Notes: generated by a model from the sequence alone, not told the origin. A stretch of 38,447 nt of DNA from Catenulisporales bacterium (GCA_019510485.1 JAEKKI010000147.1:1-38447); one strand, 5' to 3'. Numbered from the stretch's first letter, positions 1-6,970 are shown. Translations and numbers: made by a program.

Positions 1-226
1 CGTGGGGGAACCCACAGTGCTTCTCGCGGACGAGCCCACAGGCAACCTCGACACCGTCAACGGAGACGAGGTGATGGCGATCCTTGAGCGCCTCAACAAG
101 GACCGTGGAGTCGCGGTGGTCCTGGTGACTCACGAAGCCGATATCGCAGGACGCGCACGACGGGTCATCCGCGTACGGGACGGCCTGATCGAGGAAGAAC
201 CGGGGGCGGTCCGTGAGGTTCACTGA
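1..226 (+). CDS. ABC transporter ATP-binding protein, C-terminal fragment (LolD/MacB type)
   Basis: Only the last ~75 codons are inside the window; the gene runs in from the left, with the codon frame starting at base 2. The fragment contains the Walker B and D-loop sequence VLLADEPTGNLD and the switch histidine in VLVTHEADIA. The Walker A and LSGGQ motifs must lie upstream. The ADEPTGNLD wording is typical of the LolD/MacB/FtsE ATPases that power FtsX-type permeases rather than solute importers. It overlaps the next gene by 14 bp (213-226), and that gene encodes exactly such a permease, so the two very likely form one exporter. The substrate (peptide, lipid or drug) cannot be told from the sequence. 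Confidence 0.93.
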   Translation, partial: VGEPTVLLADEPTGNLDTVNGDEVMAILERLNKDRGVAVVLVTHEADIAGRARRVIRVRDGLIEEEPGAVREVH

Positions 227-1397
227 GTCGTTCCGCGTCGCGCTGGACGCTCTGCGCGCCAACCGCCTGCGCTCTCTGCTGACCATGCTCGGGGTGGTGA
301 TCGGGGTCGCGGCGGTGGTCGTCCTGGTCGCCATCGGCGGTGGCGCCAAGCAGTTGGTCACCTCCGAGGTCGAGGGTCTGGGCTCGAACATCGTGTTCGT
401 CGCTCCGGGTAAGTTCCAGCTCGGCACGCAGCCCGCGCTGTCCCGGCTCCAGCTGTCCGATGCCGACTACCTGAACCGGGTGCTTGGCCGGCCCGACGCT
501 GTCGCCGTGGCGCTGACGTCCGCCGAGAACCTGCGCGCCGGCACCCACACGTTCTACGCGACCGTGCAGGGCACCACGAGCAATGTGGTCGACGTGTTCG
601 ACCGGCCGGTGGAGAGGGGCCGGTACGTCTCCAAGGCCGACATCGCCACTGCGCGCCGCGTCATCGTTCTGGGGCCGGACGCCGCACACGCGCTGTTTCC
701 CGGTGCCGACGCCGTGGGACGTCAGGTGTCGATCGCCGGGGTCGAGTTCCGGGTGATCGGGGTCTTCAAGGCCAAGGGCGGGGCGTTCGGGGTCAGCCCC
801 GATGCGGAGGTCCACATCCCGGTGACCGCGGCGCAGCGGCTGTTCGGGATGGAGACGATCACCGGGTTCGCCACCAGGGCTGAGACGCCGGGAGCGGTCG
901 ATGCGACCGGAGCGAAGATGGTCGCGGCGCTGAAGCAGAAGTATCGGGGCGACGAGTTCACGGCCGTATCGCAGACGCAGATCCTGGGGACGATCGGCAG
1001 GATCCTGTCGCTGCTGACCTTGGTGCTCGCCGCGATCGCCGGGATCTCGCTGTTGGTCGGTGGGGTCGGTGTGTCGAACATCATGCTGGTGTCGGTGCGG
1101 GAGCGGACCAAGGAGATCGGGCTGCGGAAGGCGTTGGGTGCGCGACAGCGGGATGTGCTGGCGCAGTTCCTTATAGAAGCCGTGCTGCTGACGAGTATCG
1201 GTGGTCTTATAGGGATCGGGCTGGGGGTAGGTGCGTCGTTTACGCTCTCTGCGTTCTCTCCGCTGCCTGCGGTCCTGGCTTGGTGGTCTATAGCGTTGGC
1301 GTTCGGGGTGTCGGCTGCGGTCGGTGTCTTCTTTGGCGTCATGCCTGCGCGGCGCGCTGGAAAACTTGATCCTGTGGTCGCGCTGAGGACCGAATAA
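213..1397 (+). CDS. MacB/FtsX-family ABC transporter permease
   Basis: A 394-residue membrane protein with the MacB-type layout. One N-terminal membrane helix lies at about residues 20-45 (LLTMLGVVIGVAAVVVLVAI), followed by an extracytoplasmic MacB_PCD-like domain of about 200 residues. The C-terminal FtsX domain has three helices, at about 260-290, 310-340 and 355-380. The sequence SVRERTKEIGLRKALGA between the first two C-terminal helices is the classic FtsX coupling region that meets the ATPase. The GTG start at 213 lies inside the ATPase gene, so translation is probably coupled. This class does not import solutes; it extracts lipoproteins, lipids or peptides by mechanotransmission. In Gram-positive bacteria such pairs often confer resistance to antimicrobial peptides, but nothing here identifies a substrate. 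Confidence 0.93.
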   Translation: MRFTESFRVALDALRANRLRSLLTMLGVVIGVAAVVVLVAIGGGAKQLVTSEVEGLGSNIVFVAPGKFQLGTQPALSRLQLSDADYLNRVLGRPDAVAVALTSAENLRAGTHTFYATVQGTTSNVVDVFDRPVERGRYVSKADIATARRVIVLGPDAAHALFPGADAVGRQVSIAGVEFRVIGVFKAKGGAFGVSPDAEVHIPVTAAQRLFGMETITGFATRAETPGAVDATGAKMVAALKQKYRGDEFTAVSQTQILGTIGRILSLLTLVLAAIAGISLLVGGVGVSNIMLVSVRERTKEIGLRKALGARQRDVLAQFLIEAVLLTSIGGLIGIGLGVGASFTLSAFSPLPAVLAWWSIALAFGVSAAVGVFFGVMPARRAGKLDPVVALRTE

Positions 1398-1452
1398 GTA
1401 CAGCGGCGCGGAGCGCCTCCTGAACGGGCGGTGGAGGGAGACGGGTGGGCGC

Positions 1453-1464
1453 TACGGTCATTGC
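1453..1464 (+). promoter_or_regulatory. Candidate leaderless -10 element
   Basis: TACGGT (1453-1458) fits the actinobacterial TANNNT -10 pattern and stands 6 nt before the ATG at 1465. There is no Shine-Dalgarno sequence. The spacing would start the transcript at or very near the A of ATG. I see no convincing -35. Confidence 0.4.
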
Positions 1465-2298
1465 ATGACCACCGCTCCCACCCGCGAAGAACTTCGCATC
1501 CACTTACTCACGCACCGTATCGCCGGTGCGGTGGCGACTCCGCGTGAGGACAACCTCCGCAAGTACGCGATGTTCGCCGAGCGGGATCCGTACCACCTCT
1601 TCGGTCTGGAACCCGAACGGGTGTGGACGCAAGCGGACGTGGTGAAGCTGATGGCCGACCGCGCGGGGGTCTCCGCCGACCCGAAGTATCGCTTCGGTCA
1701 GGACCACATCGACGTCGACCTCACCCTGGACGCCCTCGACCGCTTCGCCGACCGGCTGGGCGAGGCGCGTGAGCGGCGGCAGCGCGTGCTCTTGGCCACC
1801 GGGCATCCCAGCACTCTGTTAGCCGTGCATTTAGCCTTCGCCGGTGCGTTGCGCGAGGCGGGTTGCGAGGTGACGGAGGCCGGGGCCGGCTGGTCGTACC
1901 AGGCGTCGGCGCAGATCGGGCGGAAACGGCGGTCGATCGCGTACTTCGGCGGGGTCGGGGTGATGGCCGAGGGCGGGTCGCTGGTGCACACCCACTCCGC
2001 GCGCCCCATCCGCGCGGCGCTGGCGTCGCTGGCCGGGGACGGCGAGCCGCTGCCGGATCTGGTGGTCGCCGACCACGGCTGGTGCGGCGGCGCGGGGCAG
2101 GCCGGGATCGACGCCATCGGGTTCGCCGACTCCAACGACCCGGCGCTGTTCGCGGGGGAGGCCGAGGGGGTCGTGCAGGTGGCGGTGCCGTTGGACGACG
2201 GGATCGCGCCGCGCCACTACACGCCGATGTCGCGGTACGTGCTCGCGCGGGCGGGGTTGGCGGGGCCGTCGGCGGGTAACGGCTTGTCCCAGGTGTAA
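1465..2298 (+). CDS. Actinobacterial 'phosphatase' family protein
   Basis: A 277-residue soluble protein without signal peptide or membrane helices. It resembles a family conserved in Streptomyces and relatives that automatic pipelines label simply 'phosphatase'; I know of no tested activity. Conserved-looking polar motifs include ATGHPSTLL (about 112-120), HTHSARP (about 173-179), VVADHGWCGGAGQAG (about 200-214) and the C-terminal VPLDDG. The concentration of His and Asp in short loops suggests a metal or phosphate site. The family sits next to the bdtA/bldN region in other actinomycetes as I remember it, so the position supports the assignment. The ATG at 1465 has a -10-like hexamer directly upstream and no ribosome binding site, so a leaderless mRNA is likely. 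Confidence 0.75.
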   Translation: MTTAPTREELRIHLLTHRIAGAVATPREDNLRKYAMFAERDPYHLFGLEPERVWTQADVVKLMADRAGVSADPKYRFGQDHIDVDLTLDALDRFADRLGEARERRQRVLLATGHPSTLLAVHLAFAGALREAGCEVTEAGAGWSYQASAQIGRKRRSIAYFGGVGVMAEGGSLVHTHSARPIRAALASLAGDGEPLPDLVVADHGWCGGAGQAGIDAIGFADSNDPALFAGEAEGVVQVAVPLDDGIAPRHYTPMSRYVLARAGLAGPSAGNGLSQV

Positions 2299-2354
2299 CA
2301 GTCCGCAAATCACACGAATGCCGCATCCTCTTCCCCATATGTATCATCCACCCC

Positions 2355-2366
2355 TATCCTCATAAC
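2355..2366 (+). promoter_or_regulatory. Candidate leaderless -10 element of the BdtA/BldC-like gene
   Basis: TATCCT (2355-2360) lies 6 nt before the ATG at 2367 with no Shine-Dalgarno sequence between. The preceding ~50 bases are unusually AT-rich for this genome, as expected for a promoter. No clear -35 or BldD-type box was found by eye. Confidence 0.45.
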
Positions 2367-2612
2367 ATGGCTTCTGAGATATCCGACATGCACGGGAGCG
2401 CTCGCACGGGCGGCGACGCCGCGCGGCTCTCCGAGGTCAAGTTCCTCACAGTCGCCGAGGTCGCCCAGGTCATGCGGGTGTCCAAGATGACGGTGTACCG
2501 GCTGGTGCACAGCGGGGAACTGCCCGCGGTCCGAGTGGGCCGCTCTTTCCGGGTCCCCGAGCAGGCCGTGCAGGAGTACCTGCGCGACGCCTACGTGGCG
2601 GACACCCTGTAG
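2367..2612 (+). CDS. BldC/BdtA-like small helix-turn-helix DNA-binding protein
   Basis: An 81-residue protein whose core is a MerR/excisionase-type winged helix: FLTVAEVAQVMRVSKMTVYR forms the helix-turn-helix (about residues 27-46), followed by the wing LPAVRVGRSFRVPEQAV. This is the fold of BldC and of the Xis/excisionase-like regulators. The position beside bS22, near bldN-rsbN, matches the gene I recall as bdtA in Streptomyces coelicolor, named as a target of the developmental repressor BldD. The first ~25 residues are a variable, probably disordered tail. There is no integrase nearby, so a chromosomal transcription-factor role is preferred over a phage excisionase. The gene is followed by strong hairpins at 2646-2698. 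Confidence 0.85.
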   Translation: MASEISDMHGSARTGGDAARLSEVKFLTVAEVAQVMRVSKMTVYRLVHSGELPAVRVGRSFRVPEQAVQEYLRDAYVADTL

Positions 2613-2645
2613 CCGGCGAGCTTCATCGCCGGTGAACGACCGCGC

Positions 2646-2698
2646 CGGGCCCGCGGGGGGCCCGCGTTCAGTCGTCGTCGGCCCGGTGGTGGCCGGGC
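2646..2698 (+). terminator. Pair of GC-rich hairpins after the HTH gene
   Basis: CGGGCCC (2646-2652) pairs with GGGCCCG (2658-2664) across a 5-nt loop, and GCCCGG (2681-2686) pairs with CCGGGC (2693-2698) across a 6-nt loop. They lie 34-86 bp past the stop codon. There is no U-run, which is common for actinobacterial terminators. Confidence 0.5.
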
Positions 2699-2830
2699 GT
2701 GGGCCCCCTGTGGGCCGAGGGTAGGCCCCGGCGCACTCCCAGCGCCGACAGGCGTTTGGTGGCGGAGGCGGATGACCAGGTACCCTAGGCCAGTCGCGAA
2801 TCCCGTCACAAGTGAGCGAGGGCACCTTCA

Positions 2831-2932
2831 GTGGGCTCAGTCATCAAGAAGCGCCGTAAGCGTATGGCCAAGAAGAAGCACCGCAAGCTGCTCAAGAAGA
2901 CGCGCATCCAGCGTCGCAACAAGAAGAAGTAG
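2831..2932 (+). CDS. 30S ribosomal protein bS22 (AURKAIP1/COX24-domain protein)
   Basis: A 33-codon gene starting with GTG at 2831 and preceded by GAGGG at 2818-2822 (8-nt spacing). The product begins MGSVIKKRRKRM and is almost wholly Lys/Arg, with the pattern KKKHRKLLKKTR in the middle. This is the signature of the very small basic protein found in mycobacterial small-subunit cryo-EM structures and named bS22, also annotated as an AURKAIP1/COX24 domain protein. It binds 16S rRNA in the small subunit. A -10-like TACCCT is present at 2781-2786. The epimerase-like gene starts 21 bp downstream, so the two may be co-transcribed. Gene finders often miss it because of its length. Confidence 0.9.
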   Translation: MGSVIKKRRKRMAKKKHRKLLKKTRIQRRNKKK

Positions 2933-2953
2933 CCGGCCCTCGGGGCCAGCAGC

Positions 2954-3940
2954 ATGGACGGTGCGGGTCGGACTCGGGCGGCAACAGGGTCGCGGCGAGA
3001 CCGGCGCGTGCTCGTGATCGGCGCGGATAGCCGACTGGGGCGCTCCGTCGTCGAAGCACTGCGGGCGCAGAGCCGCGTGCGGTCCGTCGCCGGCGCTGAC
3101 GGCGCCGACGCCTCCGGATCCCCCGCCATCGCGCGGCTGATCGCCGAGGCGGATCCGGACACTGTGATCCACCTGGGGCTGGAGCCCCGGCCCTCGCTGG
3201 CCGGCGGCCGGGCGGCGATGAAGGAACGCAACGTCATCGGCACCATGCAGGTGCTGGCCGCCTGCTCCAAGGCGCCGGGCGTGAAGCGGTTGGTCGTCAA
3301 GTCCAGCGGCGCCGTCTACGGCTGCGCGCCCCGGGACCCGGCCCTGTTCGCCGAGGACACGCCGCCGCACCAGCCGCCGACGTCCGGCTACGGCAAGGAC
3401 GTGGCCGAGGCCGAGGGGTACGTGCGCGGATTCGCCCGGCGCCGGCCCGACGTCGCGGTCTCCGTGTTGCGCTTCGCGCCCTTCACCGGGCCCGGTGTGG
3501 CCTCGCCGCTGCTGGACTACCTCACCATGCCCGTGGTGCCCACGGTGCTGGGGTACGACCCGCGGTTGCAGTTCGTGCACATCGACGACGCGGTGCGGGC
3601 GCTGGTGCTGGCCGCGATCGGCGCGCACCCGGGGACGTACAACGTGGCCGGCGACGGTGCCATGCTGCTGTCGCAGATCGCGCGGCGGCTGGGGCGCCCG
3701 ACGTTTCCGGTGGTGTCGTTCGGCTCGGGCTTGTTCGGGGCGTTGATCCGGCGGGCCGGCATCGCCGACTTCACGCCGGATCAGGTGGCGCTGGTGCGGT
3801 ACGGTCGCGTGCTGGACACCACTCGGCTGAAGGAGCGCCTGGGGTGGGTGCCTACGCACACCACGGCCGACGCGCTTCGGGCGCATGCCGAGGCGATCGG
3901 GTTGAAGCCGGTCGTGCCCGGCTGGACGAAGGGGTACTGA
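2954..3940 (+). CDS. Atypical NAD-dependent epimerase/dehydratase-family protein
   Basis: A 328-residue Rossmann-fold protein of the extended SDR superfamily. The nucleotide-binding start reads VLVIGADSRLGRSV (about residues 19-32), where the usual GxxGxxG has lost its middle glycine. A conserved Ser-Ser-Gly region follows (VVKSSGAVYG). The position of the catalytic YxxxK reads YGKDV, so the tyrosine is kept but the lysine is shifted or lost. The C-terminal half (FVHIDDAVRALVLA) is typical of sugar-nucleotide epimerases. The protein may bind NAD(P) without ordinary epimerase chemistry. It follows bS22 by 21 bp and precedes the acyltransferase by 1 bp, so it sits in a tight operon. I recall similar Streptomyces proteins in the same position. 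The substrate is unknown. Confidence 0.82.
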   Translation: MDGAGRTRAATGSRRDRRVLVIGADSRLGRSVVEALRAQSRVRSVAGADGADASGSPAIARLIAEADPDTVIHLGLEPRPSLAGGRAAMKERNVIGTMQVLAACSKAPGVKRLVVKSSGAVYGCAPRDPALFAEDTPPHQPPTSGYGKDVAEAEGYVRGFARRRPDVAVSVLRFAPFTGPGVASPLLDYLTMPVVPTVLGYDPRLQFVHIDDAVRALVLAAIGAHPGTYNVAGDGAMLLSQIARRLGRPTFPVVSFGSGLFGALIRRAGIADFTPDQVALVRYGRVLDTTRLKERLGWVPTHTTADALRAHAEAIGLKPVVPGWTKGY

Positions 3941-3941
3941 G

Positions 3942-4850
3942 GTGGATTCGCCGTCTTCGTCTGAATCTTCTGAGCCTTCGCCACCTGAGTCCGGGTCTCC
4001 GTCGTTGCTGGAGGACTGGGAGGACAGGGCCGCGCGGGGCCTGGCGTTCCTGCGCCGCCGGCTGAACGGCGAGTACGAGGTCGACGAGTTCGGCTTCGAT
4101 CCGGACCTGAACGACTCGGTCTTGATGAACGTGCTGCGGCCGCTGTACGAGAAGTACTTCCGGGTCCAGGTCTCGGGCATCGAGAACGTCCCGGCCGTGG
4201 GCGGCGCCCTGATCGTCGCCAACCACTCCGGCACCGTCCCGGTCGACGCCCTGATGACCCAGGTCGCCCTCCTGGACCACCACCCGGCCCGTCGCCACCT
4301 GCGCATGCTGGCCGCCGACCTGGTCTTCACCCTTCCGTTCATCGGCGAGCTGTCCCGCAAGATGGGCCACACCCTGGCCTGCAACCCGGACGCCGAACGC
4401 CTGCTGCGCGGCGGCGAGGTGGTGGCGGTCTTCCCCGAGGGCTTCAAGGGCGTCGGCAAGCCCTTCTCCCAGCGCTACCGCCTCCAGCGCTTCGGCCGCG
4501 GCGGCTTCGTCTCGGCAGCCCTGCGCACCGGCGTCCCGATCATCCCGGTCTCCATCGTCGGCGCCGAGGAGATCTATCCCAAGATCGCCGACCTCAAGCC
4601 GCTGGCGCGCCTGCTGGGCCTGCCGTACTTCCCGCTCACGCCGACCTTCCCGCTTCTGGGGCCGCTCGGTCTGCTGCCGCTGCCGACGAAGTGGCACATC
4701 GCCTTCGGCGAGCCGATCCCGACCAGCGGGTACGACGCCAGCGCCGCGGACGATCCGATGCTGGTGTTCGACCTGACGGATCAGGTGCGGGAGACGATTC
4801 AGGACACGTTGTATCGGTTGCTTTTGCAGCGGCGGTCGGTGTTCTTTTAG
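3942..4850 (+). CDS. Lysophospholipid acyltransferase family protein (PlsC-like)
   Basis: A 302-residue protein of the PlsC/LPLAT superfamily, which moves an acyl chain from acyl-CoA or acyl-ACP to a lysolipid at the membrane. The catalytic block reads VANHSGTVPVDAL (about residues 92-104). Histidine and aspartate are separated by six residues rather than the classic four, as in MGAT/TMEM68-like members. The acceptor-binding block is VFPEGFKGVGKPF (about 163-175). The first ~25 residues are Ser/Pro/Glu-rich and probably disordered. The GTG start at 3942 is one base after the preceding stop codon, so translation is likely coupled to the epimerase-like gene. The exact lipid substrate cannot be read from the sequence. 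Confidence 0.85.
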   Translation: MDSPSSSESSEPSPPESGSPSLLEDWEDRAARGLAFLRRRLNGEYEVDEFGFDPDLNDSVLMNVLRPLYEKYFRVQVSGIENVPAVGGALIVANHSGTVPVDALMTQVALLDHHPARRHLRMLAADLVFTLPFIGELSRKMGHTLACNPDAERLLRGGEVVAVFPEGFKGVGKPFSQRYRLQRFGRGGFVSAALRTGVPIIPVSIVGAEEIYPKIADLKPLARLLGLPYFPLTPTFPLLGPLGLLPLPTKWHIAFGEPIPTSGYDASAADDPMLVFDLTDQVRETIQDTLYRLLLQRRSVFF

Positions 4851-4960
4851 GGCTTGAGCGCCCGCTGGTAGCGGGAGTTGCGGTACTGCTCGCCCCAGGC
4901 TTTGCTGCTGCGCCACTTTCCGTCAACATCCGCTCGGTCGAGTGACCCGCGCCACGTCAC
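4847..4960 (-). CDS. Possible small ORF or gene remnant, 37 codons
   Basis: A GTG-started frame on the minus strand encodes a short peptide beginning MTWRGSLDRADVDGKW and ending RNSRYQRALKP. Its composition (mixed polar and aromatic, not Pro/Arg/Ala-saturated) is less shadow-like than the other frames here. Just upstream on the same strand another short frame, MVDFHDRVFYVI, ends at stops, so this could be the tail of a decayed gene. It overlaps the acyltransferase stop by 4 bp. I do not recognise it. Confidence 0.2.
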   Translation of the reverse strand: MTWRGSLDRADVDGKWRSSKAWGEQYRNSRYQRALKP

Positions 4961-5294
4961 CCCATCCCTATCAGATGACGTAGAACACTCTGTCGTGAAA
5001 GTCGACCATAGTTCCCGTCGCGCCTGTGGAGAGGGGGAGATCCGCATCCGCCGGGTGGTCGCGTTTCGTCGCAAGGGGTGCGAGCCCTGCGTGGGGTACG
5101 GCTGCCGGGGATGGTGACGCGGGGGGAGCCGCGGGCGCGGCCGGGTGGGGACCCGGGGTAGGGGGAAACGGGGGTAGGGGAGCACGGGGGACCACGGGGG
5201 TCTTCGGGCGCCGGGGGGATGGCGGGGGTGCGGGGGGGCGCCATTCCTCGGGCCGAACTTTGCGTGGGAGCGGGGCTCGGTTATCTTCCGAGGA
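4851..5294. other. Long intergenic region between acyltransferase and Crp remnant
   Basis: This 444-bp stretch holds three things: a possible small minus-strand remnant at its left end (4847-4960), an extreme G-run cluster (5105-5238), and a promoter framed by a 14-bp inverted repeat (5238-5301). Longer open frames through it on both strands have shadow-like composition. No RNA gene was recognised. Confidence 0.7.
5105..5238 (+). repeat. G-run cluster with G-quadruplex potential
   Basis: At least ten runs of four or more G lie within ~130 bases of the plus strand. The core at 5155-5180 reads G4-TA-G5-AAAC-G5-TA-G4, which satisfies the strict quadruplex pattern with loops of only 2-4 nt. More runs follow at about 5186-5190, 5196-5200, 5213-5218, 5224-5228 and 5232-5238. 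The tract ends at the left arm of the inverted repeat at 5238. Such density exceeds what a GC-rich genome shows elsewhere in this window. Confidence 0.85.
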
Positions 5295-5301
5295 ATGGCG
5301 C
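5238..5301 (+). promoter_or_regulatory. Promoter framed by a perfect 14-bp inverted repeat
   Basis: GCGCCATTCCTCGG (5238-5251) is exactly complementary in reverse to CCGAGGAATGGCGC (5288-5301), with 36 nt between. Between the arms lie a possible -35 (TTTGCG, near 5258-5263) and a -10-like TATCTT (5282-5287), seven nt before the ATG at 5295. The right arm covers that ATG. The arrangement could be an operator pair, or an RNA stem hiding the start codon if transcription begins further upstream. Confidence 0.6.
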
Positions 5302-5875
5302 GTGACGACGGGTGGCGGTTCTGGGATCTCCTCGACGCTATGGCAGCCGAGGAGATCCGGTCACGTTCCGTGTACCAGGTGTTCCGGGCCGGCGATTCGC
5401 TGACGGGGGAGGGGGAGGACACGCATCGCGTGTTCTTCATCCAGTCCGGGTGGGTGTCCGTCATCCAGCACAGACTGTGAAAGCCCGCAGCACCGTTGAG
5501 GCGCGCGGGATGAGCGGTGAGGCGTTCATGGACCTCGCCGAGCGCACGCCCGCCATCGCCCGGGCCCTGTTCCGGATCCTGGCCGACCGCCTCCACGACG
5601 CCGACCGGCATCGCACGCAGCTGCACGGCTCGGTCGCCCTGGGCGCGGTCGCCGACAAGCTTCTGGAGATCCACTCCTACGCCGATGCCGGGCGCGACCG
5701 GCCGGTGTTCACGCAGGAGGAGATCGCTTGCTGGGCCGGCGTCAGCGTCCCGGCTCTGGCGCGGTCCCTGCGCACGCTGCGCGAGAGCGGCGTGATCCGC
5801 AGTGCGCGGCAGCGCATCGTCGTGCTCGATGAGATGGCGCTGCGGGAGATCGCGCAAAACGGGCGCGTGCACTGA
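5295..5875 (+). pseudogene. Crp/Fnr-family regulator, broken by internal deletion and frameshift
   Basis: The first frame (5295-5480, 61 codons) encodes the start of a cyclic-nucleotide-binding domain: FRAGDSLTGEGEDTHRVFFI then QSGWVSVIQH. It hits a stop at 5478-5480. The next frame, readable to 5875, resumes with STVEARGMSGEAFMDLAERT. It contains the long dimer helix (ALFRILADRLHDADRHR) and a complete Crp-type helix-turn-helix (FTQEEIACWAGVSVPALARS then LRTLRESGVI). Compared with an intact Crp protein, about 30-40 residues between VIQH and RSTVEA are missing, including the phosphate-binding cassette. An out-of-frame deletion is therefore likelier than a single-base error. The distal part could still be made alone from ATG 5510 (GAGG eight bases upstream) as a 121-residue DNA-binding protein. 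It precedes a cyclase-like gene. Confidence 0.8.
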
Positions 5876-6034
5876 CGCGCGAAAGCCGGTTTTGTGGGTG
5901 CCCACCGATACCGTAATTGGTGAACGGATCGCCGAACGCGCTGGTTTAATTGCCAGTGCGGAACTCTTGGGCATCGGAGTATCTTGCGATACATGTCGGG
6001 GGGCACGGAGGGTCATCATCAAGGACCTGCTCTT

Positions 6035-6970
6035 ATGAACCCGTCGCTGGAACCACGTAATCGCGCAGGTAGGACCGCACGTCGCTTCCATGGGCGGTAT
6101 GCACATCCGATCAGCCACCAACCACTTCCCCAGCCCGTCGCCAACCTGCCCACCCACCGGTCGATCGTCGTCGTGGACGTGGTCTCGTTCACCCGGCCGG
6201 ACCGGGACAACGTCGACCAACTCGCTATTCGCGCCGCGCTTTACGCCACGCTGCGCGACGCATTCGAGGATTCGGGAATCCCGTGGCGGCAGACTGTGCG
6301 GGAGGACCGCGGGGACGGGGTGCTGATCTTCGTCTCCGCGGACGTCTCCAAGGTCCTGCTGCTCGGCAAGATGCCGGTCCGGCTCGGCGAGCTGCTGGAG
6401 CGCGGCAACGCCCAGCGCGCGCCGCGCCAGCGCTTCCGGCTGCGGGTCGCGGTGCACGCCGGCGAGGTGCACCACGACGCGCACGGCTACGCCGGCTACG
6501 ACGTGAACCTGGCCTTCCGCCTGGTGGACGCCAAGCCGCTGCGGGAGGCGATGACGGCCGGCGAGGCGGTCGTGGGCCTGATCGTCTCCCAGAGCGTGCA
6601 CGACGGCGTGCTGCGCCACGGCTACGGCGGCCTGGACGCCGCGGCGTTCCAGCGGGTCCGGGTGCAGGTGAAGTCCGTCGACGTGGTCGGGTGGATCCAG
6701 CTGGTCGCGGGCGGGGCGGTGCTTCCGGTGGCCGCGATCCCGACCGCGGACGAGGTGCCGGCCGACGTGCTGCCGGCCGACGCCATCGCGGCGACCGCAC
6801 CCGACGGCCCGGTCGCCGTGCTCCTCGCCGACGAGGCGTCGCTGCTCGACGACCTCGCGGGCCTCGGCGTGCGCACCGTGGTCCTGGTCGGCGGTGCGGC
6901 CGGCCTGGCGCCGGGCCTCGCGCCCTTAGCCCGGCGGTCGACGTCCATCGAGCACGAGTTCATCGAGTAG
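6035..6970 (+). CDS. Class III nucleotidyl cyclase-like protein
   Basis: A 311-residue protein whose first ~220 residues match the adenylate/guanylate cyclase homology domain. Metal ligands are visible as D48 (VVVDVVSFT) and D94 (DRGDGVLIF), and the transition-state pair as N158 and R162 (GYDVNLAFRL). The residue three before the GD motif, lysine in adenylate cyclases, is E90, as in guanylate cyclases. Residues 255-311 form a short extra domain (VAVLLADEASLLDDLAG) of unknown role. The ATG at 6035 is chosen because AAGGA lies nine bases upstream; an in-frame start exists at 5984. No membrane helix or signal peptide is seen. The partner upstream, a Crp-like cNMP-binding regulator, is broken, so the present output of this cyclase is unclear. 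The base specificity is inferred only from E90. Confidence 0.75.
   Translation: MNPSLEPRNRAGRTARRFHGRYAHPISHQPLPQPVANLPTHRSIVVVDVVSFTRPDRDNVDQLAIRAALYATLRDAFEDSGIPWRQTVREDRGDGVLIFVSADVSKVLLLGKMPVRLGELLERGNAQRAPRQRFRLRVAVHAGEVHHDAHGYAGYDVNLAFRLVDAKPLREAMTAGEAVVGLIVSQSVHDGVLRHGYGGLDAAAFQRVRVQVKSVDVVGWIQLVAGGAVLPVAAIPTADEVPADVLPADAIAATAPDGPVAVLLADEASLLDDLAGLGVRTVVLVGGAAGLAPGLAPLARRSTSIEHEFIE

Noticed and set aside
2367-2612. Phage excisionase
   Set aside because: The helix-turn-helix is of the excisionase type, but no integrase, attachment site or phage gene is nearby. Synteny points to a BldC/BdtA-like regulator.
2837-4459. Minus-strand open frame of 540 codons opposite the epimerase-like and acyltransferase genes
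   Set aside because: It is antisense to two genes with clear motifs, with no recognisable domain and a composition biased to Arg, Gly and His.
5238-5301. Terminal repeats of a small transposon or MITE
   Set aside because: Only 36 bp lie between the arms, there is no visible target duplication, and the right arm is part of a coding start. A regulatory repeat is likelier.
4847-6619. Minus-strand open frame of 590 codons
   Set aside because: It runs antisense through several real genes and its product is rich in Arg, Pro and His. It lacks a start signal and any domain. This is typical of third-position GC shadows.
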